Assembly (NCBI RefSeq): GCF_044810985.1
Contig: NZ_CP085242.1
Coordinates: forward strand, 1,736,001 to 1,800,000
Reading direction: 5' to 3'
Source: Marinospirillum sp031581385
Lineage (GTDB): Bacteria > Pseudomonadota > Gammaproteobacteria > Pseudomonadales > Halomonadaceae
DNA: 64,000 bases
Notes under the pieces: model-generated
The model's database searches: none
What the model was told of the DNA's origin: nothing
Seen by the model: the letters and a program-made list of their open reading frames with translations, nothing else
Part shown: positions 25,062-33,973 of the stretch, piece by piece
Layout: each line of letters starts with the position of its first letter
How positions within the stretch are numbered: the first letter of the stretch is position 1
Translations under genes and position numbers: made by a program

Positions 25062-26177
25062 TTATTGATTATTGGACAGCAGTTGTTCAGTCACGATTTC
25101 AGCCAGTGCCAGGCTGGCAGTCAGACCGGGGGATTCAATACCCAGCAAATGTATCACGCCCGGACAGCCATGTGTTTCTTCATTCAGCAGCTGAAAATCC
25201 ATTGCTTCACTACCCGGAGCACTCAATTTCGGCCTGATTCCCGCGTAGTCAGGCTGCAGGGCTTCGCTTTTCAGACCCGGCCAGTAGTTGCGAATCGCTT
25301 CGGCAAAGGCTGCTCTGTGTGACTCTGCAACTGAATAATCCAGTGTATCCGCATTTGCAGTGGTCAGCCATTCAACATCAGGACCAAAACGCGCACGACC
25401 TTGCAAATCCAGGGTCAGGTGGATACCCAGCCCAGCCGCTTCAGGAAGAGGGTAAATCAGATGCTTGAAGGGGGGTTTACCGAGCAGGGAAAAGTAGTTG
25501 CCCTTGGCAAAGTAAGGTTGCGGTATCCAGGATTGAGGGCCATGAAGCTTTCTGGCCAGCTCCGGGGCATGCAGACCTGCGGCGTTAACCACCAGGTTGG
25601 CCTGAACACTAAAACCCTCCAGCTCCAGAATTCGGTCAGTTGGGTTGAGCTGGCCGCCGGTAACGGCATTGGCGGTTGCCAACTGACCTCCGGCTGCTTC
25701 CAAATCCGCCAGCAGCGCCAGCATCAGGCCGTGACTGTCGATGATGCCGGTGGCTGGTGAGAAAAGTGCAGCCTCGGCTTGCAGTTCGGGTTCCAGAACA
25801 GCCAATTCTTCCTTGCTGCGCCATTCCAGGGGAATGCAGCCATTACGCTGGGCTTTTTCCTGCAAGGCTTTCAGCTTGTCCAGTTGCTCCGAAGATGTGG
25901 CGACAATCAGCTTGCCGCAACGCTGATGGGTAACACCTTTTTCTTGACAGTAGGCATAGAGTCGTTGATTGCCACGAACACAGCTTCGCGCCTTGAGGCT
26001 ACCCTGTGGATAATACAAACCGGCATGAATGACTTCAGAATTGCGGGCACTGGTTTCCTCACCAAAGCGGGTATTCTTTTCCAGCACCAGCACTTCCCGC
26101 CCGGCCTGAGCCAGGGCACGCGCCACGGCCAGACCCACCACCCCGGCACCGATCACCACCGCATCCAGTTTATCCAT
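25062..26177 (-). CDS. FAD oxidoreductase, L-2-hydroxyglutarate oxidase-like
   Basis: A 371-residue DAO-fold flavoprotein: the FAD loop VVIGAGVVGLAVARALA at the N-terminus, then the motif ETSARNSEVIHAGLYYPQGS that marks LhgO/L2HGDH-type enzymes, FSPATGIIDSHGLMLALL and a C-terminal GIESPGLTASLALAEIV. It probably oxidises an L-2-hydroxyacid such as L-2-hydroxyglutarate and feeds electrons to the respiratory chain; the exact substrate is not settled by sequence. It sits between hemF (7 bases) and aroE on one strand, an uncommon insertion in the tsaC-hemF-aroE cluster. Confidence 0.85.
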   Translation of the reverse strand: MDKLDAVVIGAGVVGLAVARALAQAGREVLVLEKNTRFGEETSARNSEVIHAGLYYPQGSLKARSCVRGNQRLYAYCQEKGVTHQRCGKLIVATSSEQLDKLKALQEKAQRNGCIPLEWRSKEELAVLEPELQAEAALFSPATGIIDSHGLMLALLADLEAAGGQLATANAVTGGQLNPTDRILELEGFSVQANLVVNAAGLHAPELARKLHGPQSWIPQPYFAKGNYFSLLGKPPFKHLIYPLPEAAGLGIHLTLDLQGRARFGPDVEWLTTANADTLDYSVAESHRAAFAEAIRNYWPGLKSEALQPDYAGIRPKLSAPGSEAMDFQLLNEETHGCPGVIHLLGIESPGLTASLALAEIVTEQLLSNNQ

Positions 26178-26184
26178 GGCCTGC

Positions 26185-27105
26185 TCAGCCTTGGGCTTCA
26201 GCCAGCCAGTCCCTGGGTTTCAGGAAGTCGGTGTAGAGTTTTTCTTCCTCAGAGCCGGGCTCGGGTTTCCAGTCATAACCCCAGCGCACATAGGGTGGTA
26301 GTGACATAAGGATGGATTCGGTACGGCCACCGCTTTGCAGGCCAAACAGAGTGCCTCTGTCCCAGACCAGGTTGAACTCCACATAGCGGCCGCGGCGAAA
26401 GGCCTGAAACTCGCGTTCTCGCTCACCGTATTCCAGGTCGCGGCGTTTTTCGATGATCGGCTGGTAGGCCTGCATGTAGCTGTCACCCACGGCTTTCATA
26501 AACGCAAAACAGTGATCAAAATCCGGTTCGCTGAGGTCATCAAAGAAAAGCCCGCCCACGCCTCGGGGCTCATCGCGATGCTTGAGGTGGAAGTATTCAT
26601 CACACCATTTTTTGTATTGCGGATACACCTGAGGGCCAAAGGGTTCGCAGGCTTCTTTGGCCACCTGATGCCACTGGATCACATCGTCCAGAAAGGGGTA
26701 GTAGGGGGTCAGATCATAGCCGCCACCAAACCACCAGATGGGGTCTTCGCCGGTTTTTTCGGCAACAAAGAAACGCACATTGGCATGGGAGGTGGGAATG
26801 TAGGGATTACGCGGGTGAATGACCAGAGAAACACCCATGGCCTGAAAACTGCGTCCGGCCAGTTCGGGGCGGGCTGCGGTTGCTGAAGGCGGCAGTTGAT
26901 CACCAAAAACATGCGAGAAATTAACCCCGCCCTTTTCGATCAGGTTGCCTTCTTCCAGCACCCGGGTACGCCCTCCACCTCCAGCGGGTCGCTCCCAGCT
27001 TTCTTCAAGGAAGGCTTGACCATCCAGGGCTTCCAACTGCTTGCAGATGCTGTCTTGCAACTCCAGCAGATAGCTTTTGACGGCAGCAATATCAACGCTC
27101 GACAC
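26185..27105 (-). CDS. hemF: Oxygen-dependent coproporphyrinogen III oxidase
   Basis: A 306-residue enzyme with the family signature GGGYDLTPYYPF, VIHPRNPYIPTSHANVRFF and the C-terminal SLPPYVRWGYDW. It converts coproporphyrinogen III to protoporphyrinogen IX with oxygen in haem synthesis. The start is a GTG with GAGGAG seven bases upstream. It follows tsaC by 22 bases on the same strand. Confidence 0.97.
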   Translation of the reverse strand: MSSVDIAAVKSYLLELQDSICKQLEALDGQAFLEESWERPAGGGGRTRVLEEGNLIEKGGVNFSHVFGDQLPPSATAARPELAGRSFQAMGVSLVIHPRNPYIPTSHANVRFFVAEKTGEDPIWWFGGGYDLTPYYPFLDDVIQWHQVAKEACEPFGPQVYPQYKKWCDEYFHLKHRDEPRGVGGLFFDDLSEPDFDHCFAFMKAVGDSYMQAYQPIIEKRRDLEYGEREREFQAFRRGRYVEFNLVWDRGTLFGLQSGGRTESILMSLPPYVRWGYDWKPEPGSEEEKLYTDFLKPRDWLAEAQG

Positions 27106-27127
27106 TCAATTTCTCCTCAAACTCTTT

Positions 27128-27697
27128 TCAGGCGCGCAAAACCTCGCCTGTATCCAGATCAGTGATTCGTGATGGCCCCTCCAATCCGCCCAGAGGGCCA
27201 TTTAATACCGCATCCACTTCATCGCCAAAGGCTTGTATCACGGCATCATAACTTTGCAGGGTAGGCTCACCGGCCAGATTGGCGGAAGTGGACACCAGGG
27301 GGCCGCCAAAGGCTTCGCAAAGAGCCACAGCCCAGGGGTGATTGGTTACCCGCAAGGCGACCTTTTCATGTCGCCCCTTGATCAGTTCCGGGGTATAGCC
27401 ATTATCCGTGACCAGCCAGGTATAAGGCCCCGGCCAGCTGGCTTCCAGTTTTTCCAGCTTGTCCGCTTCCAGCCCCGTCAGCCAGGGCCGGAGTTGCTGC
27501 ATGGAAGCAGCGATCAGAATGACTCCTTTGCCGGGATCTCTTTGTTTTAGCAACAAAAGACGCTGCACGGCGCGGCTGTTAAAAGGATCACAGCCCAGCC
27601 CCCAGACGGCTTCCGTCGGATAAGCAACAACCCCTCCCTGGCGCAATACCGCGGCCGCTTCGGCAACCGCTTGGGCATCAACAGGTTTTACACTCAT
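27128..27697 (-). CDS. tsaC: TsaC (YrdC), threonylcarbamoyl-AMP synthase
   Basis: A 189-residue YrdC-domain protein with GGVVAYPTEAVWGLGCDPF, the K/R-x-R substrate loop near LLKQRDPGKGVILI, and TSANLAGEPT. It makes threonylcarbamoyl-AMP for t6A37 on tRNAs. The length equals the TsaC form rather than the longer Sua5. I chose the ATG at 27697; the frame stays open to a TTG at 27739. Confidence 0.94.
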   Translation of the reverse strand: MSVKPVDAQAVAEAAAVLRQGGVVAYPTEAVWGLGCDPFNSRAVQRLLLLKQRDPGKGVILIAASMQQLRPWLTGLEADKLEKLEASWPGPYTWLVTDNGYTPELIKGRHEKVALRVTNHPWAVALCEAFGGPLVSTSANLAGEPTLQSYDAVIQAFGDEVDAVLNGPLGGLEGPSRITDLDTGEVLRA

Positions 27698-27791
27698 TTC
27701 TTTATCACTCAATTTCCTGGATTCAGGAGAAAAGCCCAACAGGCCGAGGGCAAATGGAAGGAGGGCAGATTACTCCCCTACAGGGAAGTAC

Positions 27792-28928
27792 TCAAGTGCT
27801 TAGACACCAACCACCCGGCTGCTGTTCAGCCAGTCCTTCCAGTTCCAGCTCCTGCAGTAGCAACATGCCGGTGGCAGCGTCCAGTTGCGCTTGCAGCAGC
27901 AGTTCATCCATAGATTGGGGCACATCCGTTAATAAGCAATAGATAGATTGCAGCTTTTCAGGTATTTGCACAGATTGCGGGTTGGCTTGCGACTCTTTTT
28001 CCAGTTGGAACTGCAACGGCTGCTGAATTTCCTGCAGAACCTCTTCCGGGCAGGTAACCAGGGCAGCACCTTGTCGAATCAGTTGGTGACAGCCCTGGCT
28101 CTGTTCTCGACGCACCGATCCGGGAACAGCCATCACTTCCCGGTCCTGCTCCATGGCCAGGCGGGCACTCACCAAAGAACCGGAACGCAGAGTGGCTTCC
28201 ACCACCAAAGTTCCCAGAGACAAGCCGGTGATGATGCGATTGCGTTTGGGAAACTGGCGGGCCAGGGGTCGATTGCCCAGGGGGTATTCGCTGACCAGAG
28301 CGCCGCCCTGATCCAGTAGCCGAGCCGCCAGGTCTTGGTGTTCCGGTGGGTAAAGGGAATCCATACCATGCGCCAACACGGCCAGGGTGCAGCCGGTTGC
28401 GCCTTCTTCCCTGGCTTTTAGAGCACCCTGATGGGCCTGACCATCCACACCTCGTGCCAGGCCGCTGACCAGATTCAGGCCTTGCCAGGCCAACCAGTGA
28501 GACCAGTGATAAGCCAGAGAGCGACCTTCCGGGCTGAGGCGACGACTACCTACAACCGCTAGCGACGGACCTTGCAGAGCTTCGGGACAACCTTGAACAC
28601 TCAGCAGGTAAGGAGGATCCGGGAGCTGTTGCAGCAGATCGGGAAGCTCCCGAAGGGGAAGCAGCCAGTGATTTTCGGCCTCGGCCCAGCGTAGATGGGC
28701 TTCCAGCTGCTTCGCAAAGGGAAGTTGCCAGGGGTCATGCAGTGCTATTTGAATCAGGTCGCGGGTTTTCGCCGGCAAACCGGGAAGACGGTAGGCGGCT
28801 TCCAGCAGGGGGTGTGGCTCAGAACCCAGCTCTGGGATCAATTTCTGCAGTTTGCGATCCGTCAGACCCGGCAGCAGCCAGATCACCAGATCCTGAAGGG
28901 TTGTGGTTAACGAGTTGTGCAGTGGCAT
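27792..28928 (-). CDS. dprA: DNA-processing protein DprA
   Basis: A 378-residue protein with a SAM-like N-terminus, the Rossmann-type DprA core (LAVVGSRRLSPEG, NLVSGLARGVDGQAHQGAL, VLAHGMDSLYPPEH, PKRNRIITGLS, EATLRSGSLVSARLA) and a C-terminal winged-helix domain. It loads RecA on incoming single-stranded DNA in transformation. The order def, LysM protein, dprA, tsaC, hemF, aroE is common in gammaproteobacteria. The 94 bases to tsaC carry no clear signal. Confidence 0.95.
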   Translation of the reverse strand: MPLHNSLTTTLQDLVIWLLPGLTDRKLQKLIPELGSEPHPLLEAAYRLPGLPAKTRDLIQIALHDPWQLPFAKQLEAHLRWAEAENHWLLPLRELPDLLQQLPDPPYLLSVQGCPEALQGPSLAVVGSRRLSPEGRSLAYHWSHWLAWQGLNLVSGLARGVDGQAHQGALKAREEGATGCTLAVLAHGMDSLYPPEHQDLAARLLDQGGALVSEYPLGNRPLARQFPKRNRIITGLSLGTLVVEATLRSGSLVSARLAMEQDREVMAVPGSVRREQSQGCHQLIRQGAALVTCPEEVLQEIQQPLQFQLEKESQANPQSVQIPEKLQSIYCLLTDVPQSMDELLLQAQLDAATGMLLLQELELEGLAEQQPGGWCLST

Positions 28929-28956
28929 TTCTTGCTCCTCCTTGAGCCGGACAAAT

Positions 28957-29970
28957 TCAGGGTATGAGGTCGGGTGCCCTTCTGAAGGTATCTTCGGGGT
29001 AAAGGGGCTGATTGGAGTTCATCACCAGGCCAAAGCTGGTCTTGTCAAAAACCCGGTAAACCATGACCAGACCCCGAGGATTCTCTCCGGCAAAGATGAC
29101 TTCACCATTGCGCGGGTCACGTCTTCTCTTGCCCGGTTCAAGAACCTGAAGCAGATCGCCGGGCTTTAATTCTTCATGTCCCTGGTTCAACATTACTGGC
29201 TGGTATTGTCCAATACGAGTCTGGCCGGGTTCCAGGGAACGCACCACCAGGCCGGTCACCGGCTCCTTGGGCGGAGCGGGATTAAAACCGTCATCAAAGG
29301 GCGAAGAACCAAAAGGCATCAGACGATCCCCGACCCGAATCTCTTCATAATTGTCGGTGATTTCCAGGGTGGCGGCATAGCCTTCTTCATCCCGGATCAA
29401 GCGGGCAGCACCAACGGCTCTTGCCATATGCCCCAGAACACGGCGGGTCAGGGGATCACGAATTTCTTCAATATCCCGGTAAATTCCGTAGCGCTTCACA
29501 TCCGGCGTCAAATCACCCAGCACTTCCAGTTGATTGCCTTGAGAGCCCAGGCTGCGCCCCCCTTCAATCCGGGAAATATAGAGAGAGTCTTCAAATTCAG
29601 GACGATCCACCATGATGTCGCGATTCAGGTAGGCTTCAACCTTCTCCAACGGCATAAAGGGAATCGGGGCTTGCAGGGTCATGATTCGCAGGCGGGGTTC
29701 AAGGCGCAGAAAGTTTTCCCCCTCCAGCAGATAGATGACATCACCGGGGTAGAGCTTATGCGGATCTTCCACCTGAGAGTTGGCTTGCCAGAGCTGCGGC
29801 CACATCCAGGGATCCTGAAGATACTGGGCTGCAATCGACCAGAGGGAGTCGCCGCGCTTAACTTCATAGCGTTCAGGCGCATCAGGCTTTAAACTAACGG
29901 CATGAAGGCTGACTGAAAAGATCAGCAGAAATAGAGCAAGAAGAAATTGACGTACTCGACCAGTCAGCAT
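28957..29970 (-). CDS. Secreted LysM-domain protein
   Basis: About 337 residues: a signal peptide (hydrophobic LLALFLLIFSVSL, likely cut after LHA) followed directly by one LysM domain (YEVKRGDSLWSIAAQYLQDP ... YPGDVIYLL) and a long domain of unknown fold (GRSLGSQGNQLEVLGDLTP, GDRLMPFGS, PGDLLQVLEPG). It is probably periplasmic and bound to peptidoglycan. It is divergent from def, the usual place of this family. Start ATG at 29970 has AAGGGTGG upstream; an ATG 24 bases earlier has no ribosome site. Confidence 0.85.
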   Translation of the reverse strand: MLTGRVRQFLLALFLLIFSVSLHAVSLKPDAPERYEVKRGDSLWSIAAQYLQDPWMWPQLWQANSQVEDPHKLYPGDVIYLLEGENFLRLEPRLRIMTLQAPIPFMPLEKVEAYLNRDIMVDRPEFEDSLYISRIEGGRSLGSQGNQLEVLGDLTPDVKRYGIYRDIEEIRDPLTRRVLGHMARAVGAARLIRDEEGYAATLEITDNYEEIRVGDRLMPFGSSPFDDGFNPAPPKEPVTGLVVRSLEPGQTRIGQYQPVMLNQGHEELKPGDLLQVLEPGKRRRDPRNGEVIFAGENPRGLVMVYRVFDKTSFGLVMNSNQPLYPEDTFRRAPDLIP

Positions 29971-30075
29971 AAGGCCACCCTTGCCAGAAACCATGATTAC
30001 TTTCGGTTACACTTTGCCTGAAAGCCGGAAAGGGAGCAAGAGGCAAAAAACTTAATTTGATTAGAGAAGCACAAC

Positions 30076-30588
30076 ATGAGTCTACTGAATATCCTTGAAT
30101 ACCCTGATCCACGCTTGCGAACCAAGGCAGAGCCCTTGTCGGAGGCGGACTTTACCCCGGAGCTGCAACAACAGATTGATGACATGTTTGAGACCATGTA
30201 CGAGGCTCCCGGCATCGGTCTGGCTGCCACCCAGGTGGATTTTCACAAACAACTGCTTGTTATAGATGTATCAGAAAGTAAAGATCAGCCCAGGGTGCTG
30301 ATCAATCCGACGTTCACTCCCCTTGAAGAGGCTTGTGAGCTGATGCAAGAGGGCTGTCTGTCCGTGCCTGAGTATTATGCCGATGTTGAACGCTACGTCA
30401 GAATCCGTGTCAATGCCCTGGATCGGCACGGCAAGCCCCAGGAATTTGAATGCGAAGGTCTGCTGGCCCACTGTGTCCAGCATGAGTGCGATCACCTGAA
30501 AGGCATTGTCTTTGTCGATTATCTCTCCCGCCTCAAGCAGGAAAGAGTCAAAAAGAAGCTTCTGAAACAACAACGTCAAAAAGCCTAA
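30076..30588 (+). CDS. def: Peptide deformylase
   Basis: A 170-residue enzyme with the three PDF motifs GIGLAATQV, EGCLSVPE and QHECDHLKG, whose Cys and two His residues bind the catalytic metal. It removes the formyl group from new polypeptides. It opens the def-fmt-rsmB operon, with nine bases to fmt. Confidence 0.98.
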   Translation: MSLLNILEYPDPRLRTKAEPLSEADFTPELQQQIDDMFETMYEAPGIGLAATQVDFHKQLLVIDVSESKDQPRVLINPTFTPLEEACELMQEGCLSVPEYYADVERYVRIRVNALDRHGKPQEFECEGLLAHCVQHECDHLKGIVFVDYLSRLKQERVKKKLLKQQRQKA

Positions 30589-30597
30589 GGGTCCTTC

Positions 30598-31575
30598 ATG
30601 CGCCTTGTTTTCGCCGGAACACCTGATTTTGCTGCATCCAGTCTCAAAGCCTTACTGCAAGCCAAGAACCCCGACTGGGAACTGGTCGCGGTCTACACCC
30701 AACCTGACCGCCCGGCAGGCCGGGGCCGTAAACTCAAACCCAGCCCGGTCAAACAACTGGCCGAACAACAGCAACTGCCTGTTTATCAGCCGGAAAATTT
30801 CAAGTCTGAAGAGGCTAGGGCAGAGCTGGCCTCACTCAAACCCGATCTAATGATCGTGGTGGCCTATGGCCTGCTGCTGCCTCAGGCGGTGCTGGATATT
30901 CCCCGCCTGGGCTGCATTAACGTCCATGCTTCCTTGCTGCCACGTTGGCGGGGAGCCGCACCCATTCAGCGTGCTCTGCTGGCCGGTGATGAAGCCACCG
31001 GTGTCACTCTGATGCAGATGGATAAAGGCCTGGATACCGGCAGCATGTTGTATAAAACCCACTGCCCGATCACTGCTGAAGACACCAGTGCCAGCCTGCA
31101 TGATCGCCTGGCTGTTCAGGGTGGCGAAGCCCTTTTGCAGGCTTTGCCCTTGTTGCAAAACAACCGGTTGAATTCTGAGCCCCAGGACCCGACTCAGGCG
31201 ACCTATGCCAGCAAGCTCAGCAAGGAAGAAGCGCGGCTGGACTGGCGCTTGAGAGCCGAAGAGCTGGGGCGGGCCATACGTGGTTTCAACCCCTGGCCCG
31301 TGGCCTGGTTTGTGGCCGACAATCAGGACAAGCAACCGGAAGTCATTCGCGTCTGGGCGGCAAAACCTTTAAGCATTGATCACAATGCCCCACCGGGAAC
31401 GCTTCTGGATATCGAAAAGGATGGCCTGGTTGTAGCCTGCGGTGAAGGCTGCCTGAAGCTGACCCGACTGCAATTGCCCGGTGCCCGCCAATTAAGTGCC
31501 ACAGACCTCCTGAATGGCCATCCCGAACGCTTTTATGCCGGACAGGTGTTTGCCTTGCCTGAGCAGAATTTATGA
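30598..31575 (+). CDS. fmt: Methionyl-tRNA formyltransferase
   Basis: A 325-residue enzyme with RLVFAGTPDFAA at the start, PDRPAGRGRKLKPSPVK and the formyl-transfer site CINVHASLLPRWRGAAPIQ, and a C-terminal OB-like tRNA-binding domain. It formylates initiator Met-tRNA. Its stop overlaps the rsmB start in an ATGA junction. Confidence 0.98.
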   Translation: MRLVFAGTPDFAASSLKALLQAKNPDWELVAVYTQPDRPAGRGRKLKPSPVKQLAEQQQLPVYQPENFKSEEARAELASLKPDLMIVVAYGLLLPQAVLDIPRLGCINVHASLLPRWRGAAPIQRALLAGDEATGVTLMQMDKGLDTGSMLYKTHCPITAEDTSASLHDRLAVQGGEALLQALPLLQNNRLNSEPQDPTQATYASKLSKEEARLDWRLRAEELGRAIRGFNPWPVAWFVADNQDKQPEVIRVWAAKPLSIDHNAPPGTLLDIEKDGLVVACGEGCLKLTRLQLPGARQLSATDLLNGHPERFYAGQVFALPEQNL

Positions 31576-32882
31576 GTGAGGGTCTTGCCGCACGCCTCAG
31601 TAGTGTCCAGGCTCTGGTTCCTGTCCTGCGCCAGCAGGCCTCCCTGAGCAGCACTTTGCCCAAAGCGCAACAGGGCCTGGCCACTGACGAGGCCGCTCTG
31701 ACCCAGGCTCTGGCTTTTGGTGTCTGCCGCTTTTATCCCCGACTCAATTATTATGCCGGTCAACTGCTGCAAAAACCCTTGAAAAGCCGGGATACTGACG
31801 TACTGGCCTTACTGCTGGTCGGTCTTTATCAGCTTCAGGAAGGCCGGGTGGCTGACTATGCGGCCATCGACACCTGTGTGGAAGCCAGCAAAAAACTCAA
31901 AAAGCCCTGGGCCAGCAAACTCCTGAATGCTTGCCTGCGCCGCTTCCAGCGTGAACAAACCGAGCTGGAAGCCCTGGCCATGAACAAGGAAAGTCCGGCC
32001 ACCGCTCACCCGCCCTGGCTGCTGAAAAAAATTAAGAAGGCTTACCCCCAGGACTGGCAACAAATCTGTGAAGCCAACAATCAGCAACCGCCCATGACCC
32101 TGAGGGTCAACCAGCGTCACCTCAGTCGTGAAGACTATCTGCAACAGCTTCAGCAGGCAGGCATTGAGGCCAGTGCGACCCCCGCCAGCCCCTACGGCAT
32201 CCTGCTGAAAGAGGCCACCAGCCCCCTGGCTTTGCCGGGATTTACCGATGGCTGGTTCAGTGTTCAGGATGAAGCCGCCCAGCTGGCGCCCTGGGTATTG
32301 GACGTCCAGGACGGACAGAGAGTCCTGGATGCCTGCTGTGCGCCCGGTGGAAAAACCACCCACCTGGCGGAGTCCGCTGACATTCAGCTACTGGCTCTGG
32401 ATAGTGAAGAAAAGCGCTTGCCACGAGTTTATGAAAACCTCAAACGCCTGGGACTGACTGCGGAAGTGAAGTGTGCCGATGCCGCTGACCCGGATAGCTG
32501 GTGGGATGGACAAGCCTTTGACCGCATTCTGCTGGATGCCCCCTGTTCGGCCACGGGAGTGATTCGCCGCCACCCGGACATCAAACTCTTGCGCCGGGAA
32601 AGCGATATCCAGCCACTGGCCGAGGTGCAATTAAAACTCCTGCAAGCCCTCTGGCCTCTGCTCAAACCCGGCGGCAAACTGGTTTATGCCACCTGCTCCA
32701 TCCTGCCCGAAGAAAATGCCCATCCCTTGGCCAGCTTTACCCACCAGCAGAAGGATGCCCAGGTGGAAGTCATTGAAGCCGATTGGGGCCAAGCCACCCG
32801 CTGGGGGCGGCAGCTACTGCCCAGGAACAACGGACATGATGGCTTTTTTTATTCCCTGCTCATCAAAGGCCAGAATAGTTAA
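31572..32882 (+). CDS. rsmB: 16S rRNA m5C967 methyltransferase RsmB
   Basis: A 436-residue protein with an N-terminal NusB-like RNA-binding domain and a C-terminal SAM methyltransferase: VLDACCAPGGKTTHLAE, the motif DAPCSATGVIRRHPDIK and the catalytic cysteine region VYATCSILPEEN. It is translationally coupled to fmt. Only six bases separate its stop from the structured repeat copy 2, which fills the rest of the gap to the convergent acyltransferase gene. trkA, the usual next gene, is absent. Confidence 0.96.
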   Translation: MSEGLAARLSSVQALVPVLRQQASLSSTLPKAQQGLATDEAALTQALAFGVCRFYPRLNYYAGQLLQKPLKSRDTDVLALLLVGLYQLQEGRVADYAAIDTCVEASKKLKKPWASKLLNACLRRFQREQTELEALAMNKESPATAHPPWLLKKIKKAYPQDWQQICEANNQQPPMTLRVNQRHLSREDYLQQLQQAGIEASATPASPYGILLKEATSPLALPGFTDGWFSVQDEAAQLAPWVLDVQDGQRVLDACCAPGGKTTHLAESADIQLLALDSEEKRLPRVYENLKRLGLTAEVKCADAADPDSWWDGQAFDRILLDAPCSATGVIRRHPDIKLLRRESDIQPLAEVQLKLLQALWPLLKPGGKLVYATCSILPEENAHPLASFTHQQKDAQVEVIEADWGQATRWGRQLLPRNNGHDGFFYSLLIKGQNS

Positions 32883-32888
32883 CAAGCA

Positions 32889-33040
32889 AGGGGTTGGTAG
32901 CGGCTTCTCAGGCTGTCCACGACAGGAGGTCGTGGCCGACCTACATGGAAGTGGGAAGTGCAGCGATTCATCGGGAATGAGTTCTGCCAGAGCTTACAGG
33001 GATGTATTCACGCGTCCTGAGAAGTTGCTGGCAAGCCCCT
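32889..33040 (+). repeat. Structured intergenic repeat, copy 2 (long form)
   Basis: A 152-base element in the sense orientation behind rsmB. Outer arms AGGGGTTGG...GGCTTCTCAGG and CCTGAGAAG...CAAGCCCCT pair. Hairpins between them are CCACGAC-AGGAG-GTCGTGG (32917-32935), CCTAC-ATGGAA-GTGGG (32940-32955) and GCAG-CG-ATTCAT-CGGGA-ATGAGT-T-CTGC (32960-32987), followed by TTACAGGGATGTATTCAC (32994-33011). It occupies nearly the whole space between two convergent genes. Confidence 0.88.
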
Positions 33041-33052
33041 TTGAATTCAGGC

Positions 33053-33973
33053 TCATTTGTTATAGGGCTGCGGCCCACCGTCCGGGCGTTTTTTAAAGCG
33101 TTTGTAGGACCACTGGTACTGGATGGGCGCATAGTCAATGATCTGCTCCACACTGGCATTCACTCCTTCAGCAGCCAACTGATCGTCCTCGGAATAAACT
33201 CTTTCATCAGCCGGGATGATGATGATTTCATAGCCTTGCCCCTTGGGCAGGCGTTTGGCCAGGGCAGTAAAAACCCGTGCTCCGGTTTTTTTGACCAGTT
33301 TGGGCAGCAGGGTGGCTGTTAAAGCCGGGATACCGTAGAAGGGTGCGAAAATACCTCCCTGCCCTTGTTCAGGTTCCTGATCAGGCAGAATACCCACCAT
33401 TTCACCCCGCTTTAAGGCTTTCAGCAAGCCAGCCACTCCCTTGACATCGGCTGGAACCAGACCGCCCCCGGTACGGCAACGGCCCTGGCGAATGACCGGG
33501 TCCAGCTCTCGAATTCGTGGCGGTGAATACATGCAGGTCAAGGGGTATTCCTTGGCAAACCACTGACCAATCATCTCCCACTGGCCAATATGTGGCCCCA
33601 ATATAATGACCGGCTGCTGCCTGGCCTGATAGGCAAGCAGTTGTTCCGCGCCCGTCACTTTTTTCACTTTACCCAGCACCTGATCCTTGGGAGCCATCCA
33701 GACATAGCCCATCTCCAGCATTGTTTTGGTGCTTTCAATCAGGGCTCCCCGAGCCAATTGATCCCTTTCCCAAGGGGTTTTATCGGGGAAGCAAAGCTCC
33801 ACATTAACCTGACTGATGCGTTTTTCACGTTTGGAAAAACGCCAGATCAATTTGCCCAGAGGTACAGCCAGGGCTTGTATCCACCCCAGAGGCAGTCGTG
33901 AAAGTAACCACCAGCCCGTTTTGATAACCGCAGCCTTGATCGGGTGCGAGTACTTGTCTTTTTGTTTTACCAC
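33053..33973 (-). CDS. LpxL/HtrB-family lysophospholipid acyltransferase
   Basis: About 306 residues. An N-terminal membrane helix (VIKTGWWLLSRLPLGWIQAL) precedes the LpxL/HtrB core, whose catalytic H-x4-E motif is in ILGPHIGQWEMIG, followed by MYSPPRIRELDPVI and ILPDQEPEQGQG. Enzymes of this family add secondary acyl chains to lipid A on the inner face of the inner membrane. The donor and exact acceptor cannot be read off. The start is uncertain: a GTG at 33973 with GGAAG upstream is chosen, a TTG 15 bases earlier is possible; either overlaps the end of the upstream DUF2782 gene. Confidence 0.85.
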   Translation of the reverse strand: MVKQKDKYSHPIKAAVIKTGWWLLSRLPLGWIQALAVPLGKLIWRFSKREKRISQVNVELCFPDKTPWERDQLARGALIESTKTMLEMGYVWMAPKDQVLGKVKKVTGAEQLLAYQARQQPVIILGPHIGQWEMIGQWFAKEYPLTCMYSPPRIRELDPVIRQGRCRTGGGLVPADVKGVAGLLKALKRGEMVGILPDQEPEQGQGGIFAPFYGIPALTATLLPKLVKKTGARVFTALAKRLPKGQGYEIIIIPADERVYSEDDQLAAEGVNASVEQIIDYAPIQYQWSYKRFKKRPDGGPQPYNK

